A stretch of 64,000 nt of DNA from CAJOLV01 sp045631885 (lineage in GTDB: Bacteria; Bacillota_I; Bacilli_A; RFN20; CAG-826): contig JAZQVN010000035.1 in NCBI GenBank assembly GCA_045631885.1, positions 62,001-126,000 on the forward strand, in the 5' to 3' direction. The translations under genes were made by a program, and so were the position numbers. The notes under the pieces are model-generated. The model made no database searches. It was not told the origin of the DNA and saw only the letters and a program-made list of their open reading frames with translations. This document shows, one piece after another, positions 35,987 through 44,464 of the stretch (position 1 is its first letter; every line of letters starts with the position of its first letter).

Positions 35987-36778
35987 ATGGAAGACTTTAT
36001 TTATTTTCTTCAAGGTACAATGGAAGAACCAGAAGTTATTTCTTGGTTCCATTTTATCGCGTTAATTCCAATTATCGCTTTCGCAATATTAATTCCTCTA
36101 TTCTTTAGAAACAGCGAAGAAAAAATATACAAAAAAATCCTCTTTATCTTTTGGGTTGTTCTAATAATATTAGAAATCTTTAAACAATTAGTTAAATCGT
36201 TTCACTATGGAGATCTATCTTATTGGGAATATAGTGTTCGTGATTTTCCATTTAGCATATGCTCAATGCCTTATTATTTCATTCCAATCATTTTATTTGT
36301 TAATAAAGAAAAGCATCCAAAGATTGTCGATGCCGCTACTGGATATTTGTGTTTGATTACTTTAGCCGCAGGAATTGTGGTTTGTATTTACCCGAAAATG
36401 GCAACATCAACTTTAATATATATCAACATTCAGACTTTCATCCATCATGGTTCTCAAGTGGTCTTAGGCATTTTCATTTTCGTCTGGAATAGAAAGAATA
36501 TTACTATCAAAACATTTTATAGAAGTTTGATTGCCTTTCTCATTACCGCGGTGATTGCTATTATTATCAATGTGGCTTTTTATCCAAACTTCATCAACAT
36601 GTTCTTTATTAACCCAACAAGAATCACTAATTTACCTGTGGGCGATATCGTTCAAGAAAAAGTTGGGTATCCAATATATCTAATTGCTTTCTTAGCCACC
36701 ATTGCTTTAGTAACTTTCTTAACTTATTTAGTAGAAACTTCGATTTACAAAGCGATAACAAAAAAGGCAAAATCTTAA
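35987..36778 (+). CDS. YwaF/TMEM164-like membrane protein
   Basis: A 263-residue protein with seven predicted helices. FPFSICSMPYYFIPII near residue 87 and TFIHHGSQVVLG near 148 correspond to the conserved L/F-P-x-x-x-C and H-H motifs of the YwaF family (related to TMEM164). TATAAT (35973-35978) is 8 nt from the ATG, with no Shine-Dalgarno. The next gene starts 3 nt after its stop, so they form an operon. Biochemical role unknown. Confidence 0.6.
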   Translation: MEDFIYFLQGTMEEPEVISWFHFIALIPIIAFAILIPLFFRNSEEKIYKKILFIFWVVLIILEIFKQLVKSFHYGDLSYWEYSVRDFPFSICSMPYYFIPIILFVNKEKHPKIVDAATGYLCLITLAAGIVVCIYPKMATSTLIYINIQTFIHHGSQVVLGIFIFVWNRKNITIKTFYRSLIAFLITAVIAIIINVAFYPNFINMFFINPTRITNLPVGDIVQEKVGYPIYLIAFLATIALVTFLTYLVETSIYKAITKKAKS

Positions 36779-36781
36779 TAT

Positions 36782-37663
36782 ATGTACGAATACGCATTAA
36801 TCATTTTATCAACAGTATTATTTGGTGGTCAGTTTATTGCCTTAAATGCCTACCAAGGGAAAAATGGCAAAAGCTTTCATAGCATTCTTTTCTTTTGTTC
36901 GGTGTTTAGTTTAACTGGCGCTTTAGTTTTCCTCGCGTTAAGTGGATTTCAAGTCTCCTTTTCTTGGTACACATTAATGTATGCCGCTATCGCCGCAGTT
37001 ATACAAATTAGTTTACAGATTGTTGGCATCAAAGCTTTATCAATGGGGCGAGTTGAAATATATACATTATTCAATGTCGCAGGTGGTATGAGTGTTGCCT
37101 ATATATTCGGTATCACTTACTTCCAAGAAGAGATTAAAGTCGCACATATTATCGGCATAGTCTTAGTTTTAATAGCTTTGCTAGTTCCAGTCATTTTTGA
37201 TCGAAAATCCCAGCAAAAGTCCCGTATTTTATTCTGGATTATGTGCATTTTTGTATTTCTTTCAAATGGATTTTTCGGTTCGATTAACAAAATACATATC
37301 GTCTCCGGAGAGGGATTATCCATCAAAGAATATATGTTTTATATGTATTCGTGCATCTTCATAATGAGTTCGATCTCGTTTGGTGTAATGGCATTATTTA
37401 AAAAGGACAGCACTAAGGTGTTATTCAATCCTTGGGCTCTCTTATTTGCTTTTATATATGGCCTAGTGAATAGCGTTGGTATGTTCTTACAATACTCATA
37501 TGCGGACAAAGTCCCCGCTTCAATCTTATTCCCATTATCAAACGGGGGTTCGTTAGTTTTCGGTCTAATCATCGGTTGCATCGCTTACAAAAAGAAACCA
37601 ACACTACCAGATATAATTCAAATAATTATCGCTGTTGCGGGAATGGTTTTATTTATCATTTAA
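36782..37663 (+). CDS. DMT/EamA-type transporter
   Basis: A 293-residue protein with ten predicted helices in two repeats, the layout of drug/metabolite transporters. The first repeat ends near residue 140 (IGIVLVLIALLVPVIF) and the second near 290 (IIIAVAGMVLF). Direction and substrate cannot be read. It is coupled to the upstream membrane protein with a 3-nt gap. It ends 25 bp before the stop of convergent glmS, with no clear terminator between. Confidence 0.78.
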   Translation: MYEYALIILSTVLFGGQFIALNAYQGKNGKSFHSILFFCSVFSLTGALVFLALSGFQVSFSWYTLMYAAIAAVIQISLQIVGIKALSMGRVEIYTLFNVAGGMSVAYIFGITYFQEEIKVAHIIGIVLVLIALLVPVIFDRKSQQKSRILFWIMCIFVFLSNGFFGSINKIHIVSGEGLSIKEYMFYMYSCIFIMSSISFGVMALFKKDSTKVLFNPWALLFAFIYGLVNSVGMFLQYSYADKVPASILFPLSNGGSLVFGLIIGCIAYKKKPTLPDIIQIIIAVAGMVLFII

Positions 37664-37688
37664 AAAACAGTCCTTAATGGTCATAGTT

Positions 37689-39467
37689 TTATTCAACCGT
37701 CACACTTTTGGCTAAGTTTCTTGGTTTATCAACGTTATATCCTTTTAACAAAGAAACGAAATACGCTAAATAGAAGGCGATTGACGATATGACAACGCTC
37801 GATAGATAAAAGGCATAATCATTCACCACAATTGTGTCACCGGATTGAGAAAGGCTTTTTGTCACGATGGTATAAACTTTCGCACCTCTAGATTTAACCT
37901 CTTCAATGTTGCCTCTCATACTACTTGCTGTGTCTGGATCAGTAATGAAGACGATAACAGGAAGGTCTTGTTCAATTAATGCGATTGGTCCGTGTTTAAG
38001 TTCTCCACCCGGAATTGCTTCACTATGGATATAACTAATTTCTTTTAATTTCAAAGAAGCTTCTAAAGAAAGGAAATAATCAAAACCTCGGCCCAAATAG
38101 AAGATGTTTTGTTTATCTTTGATACCTTCAGCGACACGCATAATCGCTGGTTTATAATGGTCTTGAATATCGTAAATAATATCAATGGATTTATTTAGAT
38201 CATTAATAAGTTGAGAGTCATTTTTTAAAGCCGCAGCTAGCATGGATAGCAAAGTAACTTGCGCAACGTATGCTTTTGTAGAAGCCACAGAAACTTCAAT
38301 TCCACTATAGAGTAATAATGAGTACATTGAGTTCCTATCCAAAGTAGATCCGCCAGTGTTCGTGATAATTAAATTTTTTAAATTATTTTCCTTCACAATT
38401 CTTAAACAATGAATCAAGTCAGCGGTCTCACCGGATTGAGAAATCATGATAATAAATGGCTTTTTGCCAGGAAAAGTCGGATGAAAGGCCCATTCAGACG
38501 CAATAAAACGAGAGACAGATTTATCGTATTTTTCAAAATAACGACCACCAACCAAACCGGCGTGATAAGAAGTTCCACAAGCAATAAAAATAATGTGATC
38601 GGATTCTTCTAAATCTCGTATTAGACGCGAGTCAAATTGATACTCCCCATTTTGATAATATGTGCTTATCAAACGTTTGACGGTTTGAGGGATCTCTTCA
38701 ATTTCTTTAATCATATAGTGTGGGTAACCCTTTAAGTCATGAGAGATTAATTCCACATCTTTAGAAATGGTTTCTTTTTGAATCTCTTCGCCTGCAAGAT
38801 TATAAAATGTCGCTTTGTCTTTAGTGATTACACCAAATTCCAAATCATCTAATTCAATGAAAGAATTGGTGTATTCAATCATAGGAGAGGCATCTGACGC
38901 AACCAAGTTAAAACCATCACCTAAACCAATAACTAAAGGCGATGCATTTTTAATAACAAATAAAGAGTTCGCATCATCACTAGTAAAAAAAGCAAAAGCA
39001 TAACTACCCTTCACTAACCTCATAATCGTTTTAATAGATCCAATAATGTCACCTTTTTCAAGGTAATAGTATTCCAATAAATTTGCGATAATCTCAGTAT
39101 CCGTTTCACCATAGAAACAATAGCTCTTTTCCGTGAGGAAATTTCTCAATTCTTTAAAATTCTCAATTACTCCGTTATGAACAAGACAAATCTTTCTATG
39201 GAATGATAAATGTGGGTGGGTATTTAGTTTTGTCGGAGCTCCATGTGTGGCCCATCTTGTATGACCAATCATAATATTGGTGATAATTTCTTTTGGGACT
39301 ATGGTTAAAAGATGTTCAACACTTCCGACATCTTTATATATTTGAACACCATTATCAAAAAAAGCCACACCAGCAGAATCATAACCGCGATAATCAAGCA
39401 TCTTTAATCCTTTAAAAACGTATTTTTTTGGGCTAATAAAGCCAATAGAGCCAACAATACCACACAT
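37689..39467 (-). CDS. glmS: Glutamine:fructose-6-phosphate aminotransferase GlmS
   Basis: Makes glucosamine-6-phosphate for peptidoglycan. 592 residues, full length. Nucleophile Cys2 in MCGIVGSIG; glutaminase motifs RWATHGAPTKLNTHPH and HNGVIENFKEL; two SIS domains with FIACGTSYHAG and IMISQSGETADL; the C-terminus DKPRNLAKSVTVE is canonical. It follows purB-purA by 25 nt, so there is no room for a glmS ribozyme; it is the last gene of the pyrG-glnN-purBA-glmS run. Regulation must therefore be by other means. Confidence 0.97.
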   Translation of the reverse strand: MCGIVGSIGFISPKKYVFKGLKMLDYRGYDSAGVAFFDNGVQIYKDVGSVEHLLTIVPKEIITNIMIGHTRWATHGAPTKLNTHPHLSFHRKICLVHNGVIENFKELRNFLTEKSYCFYGETDTEIIANLLEYYYLEKGDIIGSIKTIMRLVKGSYAFAFFTSDDANSLFVIKNASPLVIGLGDGFNLVASDASPMIEYTNSFIELDDLEFGVITKDKATFYNLAGEEIQKETISKDVELISHDLKGYPHYMIKEIEEIPQTVKRLISTYYQNGEYQFDSRLIRDLEESDHIIFIACGTSYHAGLVGGRYFEKYDKSVSRFIASEWAFHPTFPGKKPFIIMISQSGETADLIHCLRIVKENNLKNLIITNTGGSTLDRNSMYSLLLYSGIEVSVASTKAYVAQVTLLSMLAAALKNDSQLINDLNKSIDIIYDIQDHYKPAIMRVAEGIKDKQNIFYLGRGFDYFLSLEASLKLKEISYIHSEAIPGGELKHGPIALIEQDLPVIVFITDPDTASSMRGNIEEVKSRGAKVYTIVTKSLSQSGDTIVVNDYAFYLSSVVISSIAFYLAYFVSLLKGYNVDKPRNLAKSVTVE

Positions 39468-39492
39468 TTAACAATGTCCTCCTATATTTATT

Positions 39493-42060
39493 CTAGAAAA
39501 TTTCTTTTCGTACAATAGTTTGATTTTTATCTGGGCCAACTGAAACCATAACTACAGGTACACCCACTTCTTTTTCGATGAATTCGACAAATTTTTTCAC
39601 ATTAACTGGAAGTTCATCATATGTTTTAACATTACTAATATCTTCACTCCATCCATTTAACTCAGAATAAATTGGTTTACATTCTCTTAACACTGCGTCA
39701 GAAGCAGGCAAAGTATTAATTAAGTGGCCTTTATAATTATAATGAGTACAAACCGCCACTTTTTTAAAACCGGTTAAAACATCCATAAGTGTTAAACAAA
39801 TATAAGAAATGGAATTAATCTGAACTGAATATTTCAAAGCGGGTAAATCCAAAAAGCCAATTCTTCTTGGACGGTGAGTAACTGTACCATATTCATGGCC
39901 CTTTTCCCTAATTAAATCACCAATATCATTAATTTGTTCGGTTGGGAAAGCCCCTTCCCCCACTCTTGTTTCATAAACTTTAACAACACCCAATATGTCA
40001 TCAACACCATGACAGCCAATACCGGTTCCATCAACTGTACCTCCAGAAGTAACGTTTGAAGAAGTAACATATGGATAACTACCAAAATCGACATCCAACA
40101 AAGCCCCTTGAGCCCCTTCAAATAAGATGTTCTTTTTGGCCTTTCTCGCTTCGCCTATCATATAAACGGTATCCGCTACCATCGGGCGAATATAATTAGC
40201 GAGTTCAATATATTCTTTAACAGTTTTATCATAGTCAATTGGATTACCACCCATATCGACGATTTGTTTATTTTTTATCATTAACAAATTTTTATAAAGA
40301 GCCGGGAAATCTTCGCTAACAAAATCTACCATCCTCATACCAACGCGGCTTATTTTATCTGCATAAGCAGGGCCAATTCCACGTTTAGTAGTGCCGATTC
40401 TCTTATCTCCAAGAGCGGCTTCGTTTAGACGATCTAATTCAATATGGTGGTCGAATAAAACATGCGCTCTATCTGAGACATATATGTTTTTCGCGGAAAA
40501 TCCCATAGATTTGATTTCTTCCACCTCTTCTTTAAATGCTCTTGGGTTGATAACCATCCCATTAGCGAGTATGCATTTCACATTTTCATTAAATACACCT
40601 GAAGGAATTAATCTTAATGCGTATTTACGGCCACCAAAAACAATCGTGTGACCGGCATTATTACCACCTTGATATCTAATTACAACATCGGCTTTTTCAG
40701 AAAGGAAGTTAGTGATTTTGCCCTTACCTTCATCACCCCATTGGGAACCTAAAACAAGTAATGATTTTCCAGGTTTCAATCTCTTATAGATATTATCTAT
40801 ATTCTTAAGATAATAATCTTCATCAAAACATTCAATAATCTCTTCTTTGTTCAACACCTTGTTAATATGTTCATCTTCAAGTAATAAGTTTTTAAACGGT
40901 TGTTTTTCATTTAATGTTTTAAAGGCAATTGATTGAACTAAATCATAAGCTTCTTCTCTAGACATCCCTTTGTTAATGAGTTTATTTAAAACACCACCAG
41001 AATAAGTGATTCCATAATTTAGAAGAATGTTTTCATTCATTTTTTCAGTATTAACCACTAGGTCTTTACAAATTTGTGTAAATCTTTTAAGCATGTAGTC
41101 TAGAAGAGTGCAAGCATCAGGGATAATAATACGTTCAGCAGAACTATGAGAAATATCTCTTTCATGCCACAAATTGTTATCTTCTAAAGCCACATCGACA
41201 TAACTTCTCATAATGCGAGCGCAACCACAAATATTTTCAGAACCAATAGGATTCTTTTTGTGTGGCATTGCGCTACTACCTTTTTGTCCTTTTAAAAATA
41301 GTTCTTGGACTTCACTAATTTCACTACGAGATAGGTGCCTAATTTCAGTTGCCATCTTTTCTAAACAAGAAGCGATTTGTGCTAAGGAAAAAATATAGCC
41401 AGCATGTCTATCTCGAGAAAGAACTTGTGTTGATATTCTCGCAAAATTCATACCTAATTTGTTAGCGACATATTCTTCCACTTCCATCGGAATGTTTGCG
41501 TAGTTACCAACAGCGCCAGAAAGTTTAATTACTTCAACGTTATTTCTTTCATTTAAAAATCTTTCTCGACATCTATTTAATTCATCAAACCAAAGAGCCC
41601 ATTTAAGACCAAATGAGGTGATTTCTGCATGCATTCCATGGGTTCTCCCTATGATTGGTTGGTGTTTATACTTTTCCGCCATTACTTTGGTGACAGAAAT
41701 TAAATTATCCAAATCGTCTAAAAGAAGATTGTTAGCGTATTTCAAAGTTAAAGACTGGGCACTGTCAACAACATCAGTAGATGTAAGTGAATAATGAAAC
41801 CATTTTTTCTCTTCGCCTAATTGATGCGAAATAGAACGAGTAAAAGCAATAACGTCGTGTTTAGTAACCGCTTCTATTTCTTCAATGCTTTTTAAATCAA
41901 CATGTGCTTTTTTAACGATAGCTTTGTAATCTTGTTCGGGCACAATGCCTAATTTAAAATACGCTTCAATAACTGTTTCTTCAATTATGAGGTAGTTATT
42001 AAATCTATTTTTATCAGAAAAAATCTCTTCAAATTCTTTATGGGAATACCTTTTAATCAT
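39493..42060 (-). CDS. purB-purA: Bifunctional PurB-PurA fusion: adenylosuccinate lyase + adenylosuccinate synthetase
   Basis: One 855-residue frame joins both enzymes of the IMP to AMP branch. Residues 1 to about 429 are PurB: TSTDVVDSAQ (93-102), catalytic His region RTHGMHAE (139-146), and the signature SSAMPHKKNP (262-271) with the catalytic loop Ser. Residues about 432-855 are PurA: GSQWGDEGKGK (438-448, Asp443), NNAGHT with His471, IGTTKRGIGPAYADK (555-569), and the C-terminal VGPDKNQTI. The two are linked by only a few residues (RLKPGKS) with no stop or internal Met at the junction near 40773. Both halves are full length with intact active sites. It lies 19 nt after glnN. Confidence 0.95.
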   Translation of the reverse strand: MIKRYSHKEFEEIFSDKNRFNNYLIIEETVIEAYFKLGIVPEQDYKAIVKKAHVDLKSIEEIEAVTKHDVIAFTRSISHQLGEEKKWFHYSLTSTDVVDSAQSLTLKYANNLLLDDLDNLISVTKVMAEKYKHQPIIGRTHGMHAEITSFGLKWALWFDELNRCRERFLNERNNVEVIKLSGAVGNYANIPMEVEEYVANKLGMNFARISTQVLSRDRHAGYIFSLAQIASCLEKMATEIRHLSRSEISEVQELFLKGQKGSSAMPHKKNPIGSENICGCARIMRSYVDVALEDNNLWHERDISHSSAERIIIPDACTLLDYMLKRFTQICKDLVVNTEKMNENILLNYGITYSGGVLNKLINKGMSREEAYDLVQSIAFKTLNEKQPFKNLLLEDEHINKVLNKEEIIECFDEDYYLKNIDNIYKRLKPGKSLLVLGSQWGDEGKGKITNFLSEKADVVIRYQGGNNAGHTIVFGGRKYALRLIPSGVFNENVKCILANGMVINPRAFKEEVEEIKSMGFSAKNIYVSDRAHVLFDHHIELDRLNEAALGDKRIGTTKRGIGPAYADKISRVGMRMVDFVSEDFPALYKNLLMIKNKQIVDMGGNPIDYDKTVKEYIELANYIRPMVADTVYMIGEARKAKKNILFEGAQGALLDVDFGSYPYVTSSNVTSGGTVDGTGIGCHGVDDILGVVKVYETRVGEGAFPTEQINDIGDLIREKGHEYGTVTHRPRRIGFLDLPALKYSVQINSISYICLTLMDVLTGFKKVAVCTHYNYKGHLINTLPASDAVLRECKPIYSELNGWSEDISNVKTYDELPVNVKKFVEFIEKEVGVPVVMVSVGPDKNQTIVRKEIF

Positions 42061-42079
42061 AAGTCCGATTTACTTCTTA

Positions 42080-44173
42080 TTAATGCTCGCTAAATAATAG
42101 TTCTTCGTATGTTGGCATTGGCCAATAATGTTTTGGCATCAATGTTTCACATTCATCAACAACTTTTCTTAACTCCGCCATTAATGGTAATAATTTATCT
42201 TTGATAAAGAACGCTTGTTTTTCAACGTCTTCAATCTTAGTAGCATCTTCGTATTTTGTTTCTAAACTTTCCACATCAACGCTAATTTTGGTCAAGTTTC
42301 CAGTGAGTTTATTAAGAATGGAAATTTGATAATCAGTTGAAATATCTTTGCCAATAGCTTTGATTTCATTAACATTTTTCGCTAATTTGCCAATATATTT
42401 GTTAATTGCTGGCAAGATGTCTCTTTTCGCCATACGAATCATTGTTCTTGCTTCGATTTCCAAAGTCTTAACATAATTTTCAAAATCTATTTCTTGTCTG
42501 GCTTTTAATTCTTCTAGGCCTAAAACTTTTTCTTCTGCGAATAATTTGACATTCTTTTCGTCAATGAGATGCACTAGTGCATCTGGAGTGGTTGGATAAT
42601 TACATAAACCACGTTTCTCCGCTTCTAAAACCCAAGCATCGTTATAGCCGTTACCAGAGAATAAAATACGTTCATGCTTTTCAACTGTCTCTTTAACTAA
42701 ATCGTGAATAGCTTTATCTAAATTATCAGCGCTTTCTAAAACATCAGCGAACTCTTTTAAAGAATTAGCCACCGCTGTATTAAGGACCATATTTGCATCA
42801 CTAACCGCTTTATTAGATCCTGGCATTCTAAATTCAAATTTATTGCCGGTATAGGCAAAAGGAGATGTTCTATTTCTATCGGTATTGTCTTTATGAATAC
42901 TTGGTAAGACATCACTGCCTAACAAAATCTTTTCCTTATGAGATTCATAAGTCATTTCATCATTAACAATAGCTTTTAAAACTTTTGTCAATTCATCGCC
43001 TAAGAAAATTGAAATAATAGCTGGTGGGGCTTCATTCTTGCCTAAACGATGATCGTTAGAAGCTGAAGCAACGCTTATTCTAAGTAAGTCTTGATATTCA
43101 TCAACCGCTTTAATGACTGCTGCTAAAAACAGCAAGAATATTCTATTTTCAAACGGAGTATCACCTGGGTGTAATAGGTTGATACCAGTGTCAGTAGAAA
43201 TAGACCAGTTATTATGCTTACCACTACCATTCACACCATCAAATGGTTTTTCGTGGAACAAAACAACAAAGCGATGTTTGTCAGCTATCTTTGTCATAAT
43301 TTCCATCACGAGTTGGTTTTGGTCGCATGCCAAATTACATGTTGTATAAATATTAGCTAATTCATGTTGAGAAGGCGCCACTTCATTATGCTCCGTTTTA
43401 GCGGCGATTCCTAATTTCCAAAGTTCTTTATCAAGTTCTTCCATAAAAGCACTGACTCTTGGCTTAATAACACCAAAATAATGGTCGTCCAATTCTTGAC
43501 CTTTAGGTGATGGGGCTCCATACAAAGTTCTGCCAGTGAGAATCAAATCTAATCTTTTTTCAAACAATGCTTTATCGACAAGGAAATATTCTTGTTCGGG
43601 ACCAACATTAGTAACAATATGTTTGATGTCATTCATTTTTAAAGCTTTAAATACTCTTAATGCTTGTTTGTTCAAAGCATCAATACTTCTTAGTAAGGGT
43701 GTCTTCTTATCAAGAGCGTATCCACCATAAGAACAAAATGCTGTTGGAATGCACAAAGTGCGACCTTTGATAAAAGCATAACTTGTCGGATCCCAAGCGG
43801 TGTAGCCTCTTGCTTCAAATGTGCTTCTTAATCCGCCAGAAGGGAAGGAAGAAGCATCAGGTTCTCCTTTAATAAGTTCTTTCCCTGATAATTCTAATAC
43901 GGGGTTACCGGATTCAACCTCGCTCAAAAAACTTTCGTGCTTTTCAGCGGTAATACCTGTTAATGGTTGGAACCAGTGAGTATAATGGGTCGCCCCGTTT
44001 GCAATAGCCCAATCTTTCATCGCTTCTGCGATTTTAGTGGCTAAAGATGAGTCAAGCGATTCACCGTTTTTAATTGTCTGTTCTAATTTTTCAAAAACAT
44101 CTTTGCTCAATGCGTTGCGCATCGCATTTTCATTGAACACTAGTTTTCCGAATTCTTCTGGAACTATTTTCAT
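42080..44173 (-). CDS. glnN: Glutamine synthetase type III
   Basis: ATP-dependent glutamine synthesis from glutamate and ammonia. 697 residues, the size of GS-III (GSI is about 450). The family N-terminus FGKLVFNENAMRNAL, then THYTHWFQPLTG, GGLRSTFEARGYTAWDPTS, VGPEQEYFLVD, KTEHNEVAPSQHELA and the catalytic-site region FHEKPFDGVNGSGKHNNWS are present. Among low-GC relatives GSI is commoner, so GS-III is worth noting. It sits between the GuaA-like fragment and purB-purA and supplies the amide donor used by pyrG and glmS on either side. Confidence 0.96.
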   Translation of the reverse strand: MKIVPEEFGKLVFNENAMRNALSKDVFEKLEQTIKNGESLDSSLATKIAEAMKDWAIANGATHYTHWFQPLTGITAEKHESFLSEVESGNPVLELSGKELIKGEPDASSFPSGGLRSTFEARGYTAWDPTSYAFIKGRTLCIPTAFCSYGGYALDKKTPLLRSIDALNKQALRVFKALKMNDIKHIVTNVGPEQEYFLVDKALFEKRLDLILTGRTLYGAPSPKGQELDDHYFGVIKPRVSAFMEELDKELWKLGIAAKTEHNEVAPSQHELANIYTTCNLACDQNQLVMEIMTKIADKHRFVVLFHEKPFDGVNGSGKHNNWSISTDTGINLLHPGDTPFENRIFLLFLAAVIKAVDEYQDLLRISVASASNDHRLGKNEAPPAIISIFLGDELTKVLKAIVNDEMTYESHKEKILLGSDVLPSIHKDNTDRNRTSPFAYTGNKFEFRMPGSNKAVSDANMVLNTAVANSLKEFADVLESADNLDKAIHDLVKETVEKHERILFSGNGYNDAWVLEAEKRGLCNYPTTPDALVHLIDEKNVKLFAEEKVLGLEELKARQEIDFENYVKTLEIEARTMIRMAKRDILPAINKYIGKLAKNVNEIKAIGKDISTDYQISILNKLTGNLTKISVDVESLETKYEDATKIEDVEKQAFFIKDKLLPLMAELRKVVDECETLMPKHYWPMPTYEELLFSEH

Positions 44174-44210
44174 TTTATTTTTCTCCTATTCAATTCAAAT
44201 TTTTAAGTGA

Positions 44211-44462
44211 TTATTTCGGTCTTTGTAATCTAATAAAATGTTGTCGGAACACCAAAACTTCATTTATGTTCAATTCACTCTTTCTGTAAGTGATTTTTGG
44301 ACCAATAGAGAGAACAATACCTACTGGATTCTTGCTTCGGATGAAAGTCGTCGGATAGGCCGAAAGCAATACCTCGCAATAGGCATTATTCTCTCTTATT
44401 CTCTTAGAAATCATTTCACGAGATAGAACATCAAAATCAGTAAAAAACATTTGGTTTTGCAT
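44211..44462 (-). CDS. GuaA amidotransferase N-terminal remnant (83 residues)
   Basis: The first 55 residues line up without gaps to the start of GMP synthetase: MQNQMFFTDFDVLSREMISK aligns with the DFG-S-Q start, RIRENNAYCEVL matches R-R-(V/I)-R-E-x-x-x-Y-C-E, and VGIVLSIGPKITYRK matches G-(V/I)-I-L-S-G-(G/S)-P-x-S-V-Y. The oxyanion Gly after Ser is Ile (S52-I53), and the frame stops before the nucleophile-Cys motif, so it cannot be an amidotransferase. It begins 2 nt after the pyrG stop, probably translated by coupling. It may be a decaying fragment or a retained small protein. Confidence 0.6.
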   Translation of the reverse strand: MQNQMFFTDFDVLSREMISKRIRENNAYCEVLLSAYPTTFIRSKNPVGIVLSIGPKITYRKSELNINEVLVFRQHFIRLQRPK

Positions 44463-44464
44463 AC

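Noticed and set aside
39468..39492. Possible glmS ribozyme before glmS
   Set aside because: Only 25 nt separate glmS from purB-purA; the ribozyme needs well over 100 nt.
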